Of a stretch of DNA of 5,949 bases, positions 5,454 to 5,949 are shown piece after piece. This DNA comes from Bacteroidia bacterium (lineage in GTDB: Bacteria > Bacteroidota > Bacteroidia > Bacteroidales > GCA-2748055): assembly GCA_004525825.1 (NCBI GenBank), contig SPBY01000215.1, forward strand, positions 1 through 5,949. Direction: 5' to 3'. The notes beneath the pieces were generated by a model, which saw only the letters and a list, made by a program, of their open reading frames with translations, did not search any database and was not told where the DNA came from. Each line of letters opens with the position of its first letter. Positions within the stretch are counted from its first letter, which is position 1. The translations under genes were made by a program, and so were the position numbers.

Positions 5454-5949
5454 TTACTCTCCGCTTTTTCCGTAATTGGGCAGTACCCTGGCACTGGGAT
5501 CATTCACGTCGCAGTTTTCCCACGCCTTGTTGGGCATCCAGAAATCTTTCACAGTTTTGGATCGTCCCGGGAAATGAGATTCAAATATATCCCGGTACAT
5601 GAGCGATTCCTTGGAAATGGGGGAGGCATGGGTATATTTTAGCTCCGCATCCATCACGTCCTCGTCACTATACATTTCCTCTGCATAAGCTTTCAGGTTG
5701 TCCACCATGCTGTGGCCCACTGCATCGGAGAAGGCGGCCTTTTCTCGGTAAAGTATGTTGTGGGGAAGATAGTCCCCTTCAAAAGCTTTCCGAAGAATGT
5801 ATTTTCCAACGCCGGTGAAATTCATCTTCTTTTCGGGTGGAATGCTCATGACATATTTCACAAAATCGAGATCCCCGAAGGGCACTCTGGCTTCCAGTCC
5901 GCAGGAGGAAATGCTGCGGTCGGCCCGCAATACATCATACATATAGATC
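5454..5949 (-). CDS. asnB: Asparagine synthetase B, glutamine-hydrolysing (C-terminal part, cut by window edge)
   Basis: The frame is open to the window end; the 165 complete codons shown are the C-terminal part of the synthetase domain. The protein makes asparagine from aspartate, ATP and glutamine in the cytoplasm, with an N-terminal glutaminase domain (not in this window) feeding ammonia to the C-terminal synthetase. Recognisable stretches are YDVLRADRSISSCGLEARVPF, SIPPEKKM, KYILRKAF, YREKAAFSDAVGHS, SPISKESLMYRDIFESHFP and the closing DPSARVLPNYGKSGE, which line up with the end of E. coli AsnB (GVEARVPF, RQKEQFSDGVGYSW, PTSKEAYLYREIFEELFP, DPSGRA). The usual Leu in VPFLD is Gly here (VPFGD). 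The ATG at 5942 is an internal Met, not a start. The gene is separated from the downstream operon by a strong terminator and appears functionally unrelated to it. Confidence 0.93.
   Translation of the reverse strand, partial: IYMYDVLRADRSISSCGLEARVPFGDLDFVKYVMSIPPEKKMNFTGVGKYILRKAFEGDYLPHNILYREKAAFSDAVGHSMVDNLKAYAEEMYSDEDVMDAELKYTHASPISKESLMYRDIFESHFPGRSKTVKDFWMPNKAWENCDVNDPSARVLPNYGKSGE

Overview
The window looks like a chromosomal piece of a Bacteroidota bacterium, probably Bacteroidales or a relative. The grounds are an upstream promoter with a TAnnTTTG -7 box, start codons mostly without a Shine-Dalgarno sequence, the style of the AsnB C-terminus, and the gene content. The exact taxon cannot be fixed from this sequence. 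Every supported gene lies on the minus strand, so the transcription order runs from high to low coordinates.

Layout, in order of transcription: (i) The 3' third of an asparagine synthetase B gene (5949-5454, its 5' part outside the window) ends at a clear intrinsic terminator (5430-5398). (ii) A short AT-rich intergenic region holds a good promoter (-35 TTGACA, -10/-7 TATATTTG) surrounded by six copies of a TACGA/TCGTA-type element, probably the operator of the next gene. (iii) A tightly packed six-gene unit follows: a TetR-type regulator (5297-4707), an outer-membrane beta-barrel protein (4710-3559), an ABC ATPase of the LolD/MacB type (3526-2828), a first FtsX-type permease (2822-1650), a second FtsX-type permease (1631-360), and a LolA-like periplasmic lipoprotein-sorting protein (363 to beyond position 1). 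Two junctions are 4-base ATGA overlaps and the other gaps are 5 to 32 bases, so this is very likely one operon with the repressor gene first.

Together the genes resemble an accessory Lol-like envelope export route: an ATPase, two different permeases, a periplasmic LolA-like carrier and an outer-membrane barrel. The substrate (lipoprotein, lipid or small hydrophobic compound) cannot be read from sequence.

The most unusual point is a single in-frame TGA at 2255-2253 in the first permease gene. The reading frame on both sides is intact and joins into a normal-length permease, so this is either a very recent nonsense mutation, a sequencing error, or a stop that is read through or followed by restart at an internal ATG preceded by AGGAG. 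No RNA genes, mobile elements or CRISPR arrays were seen.
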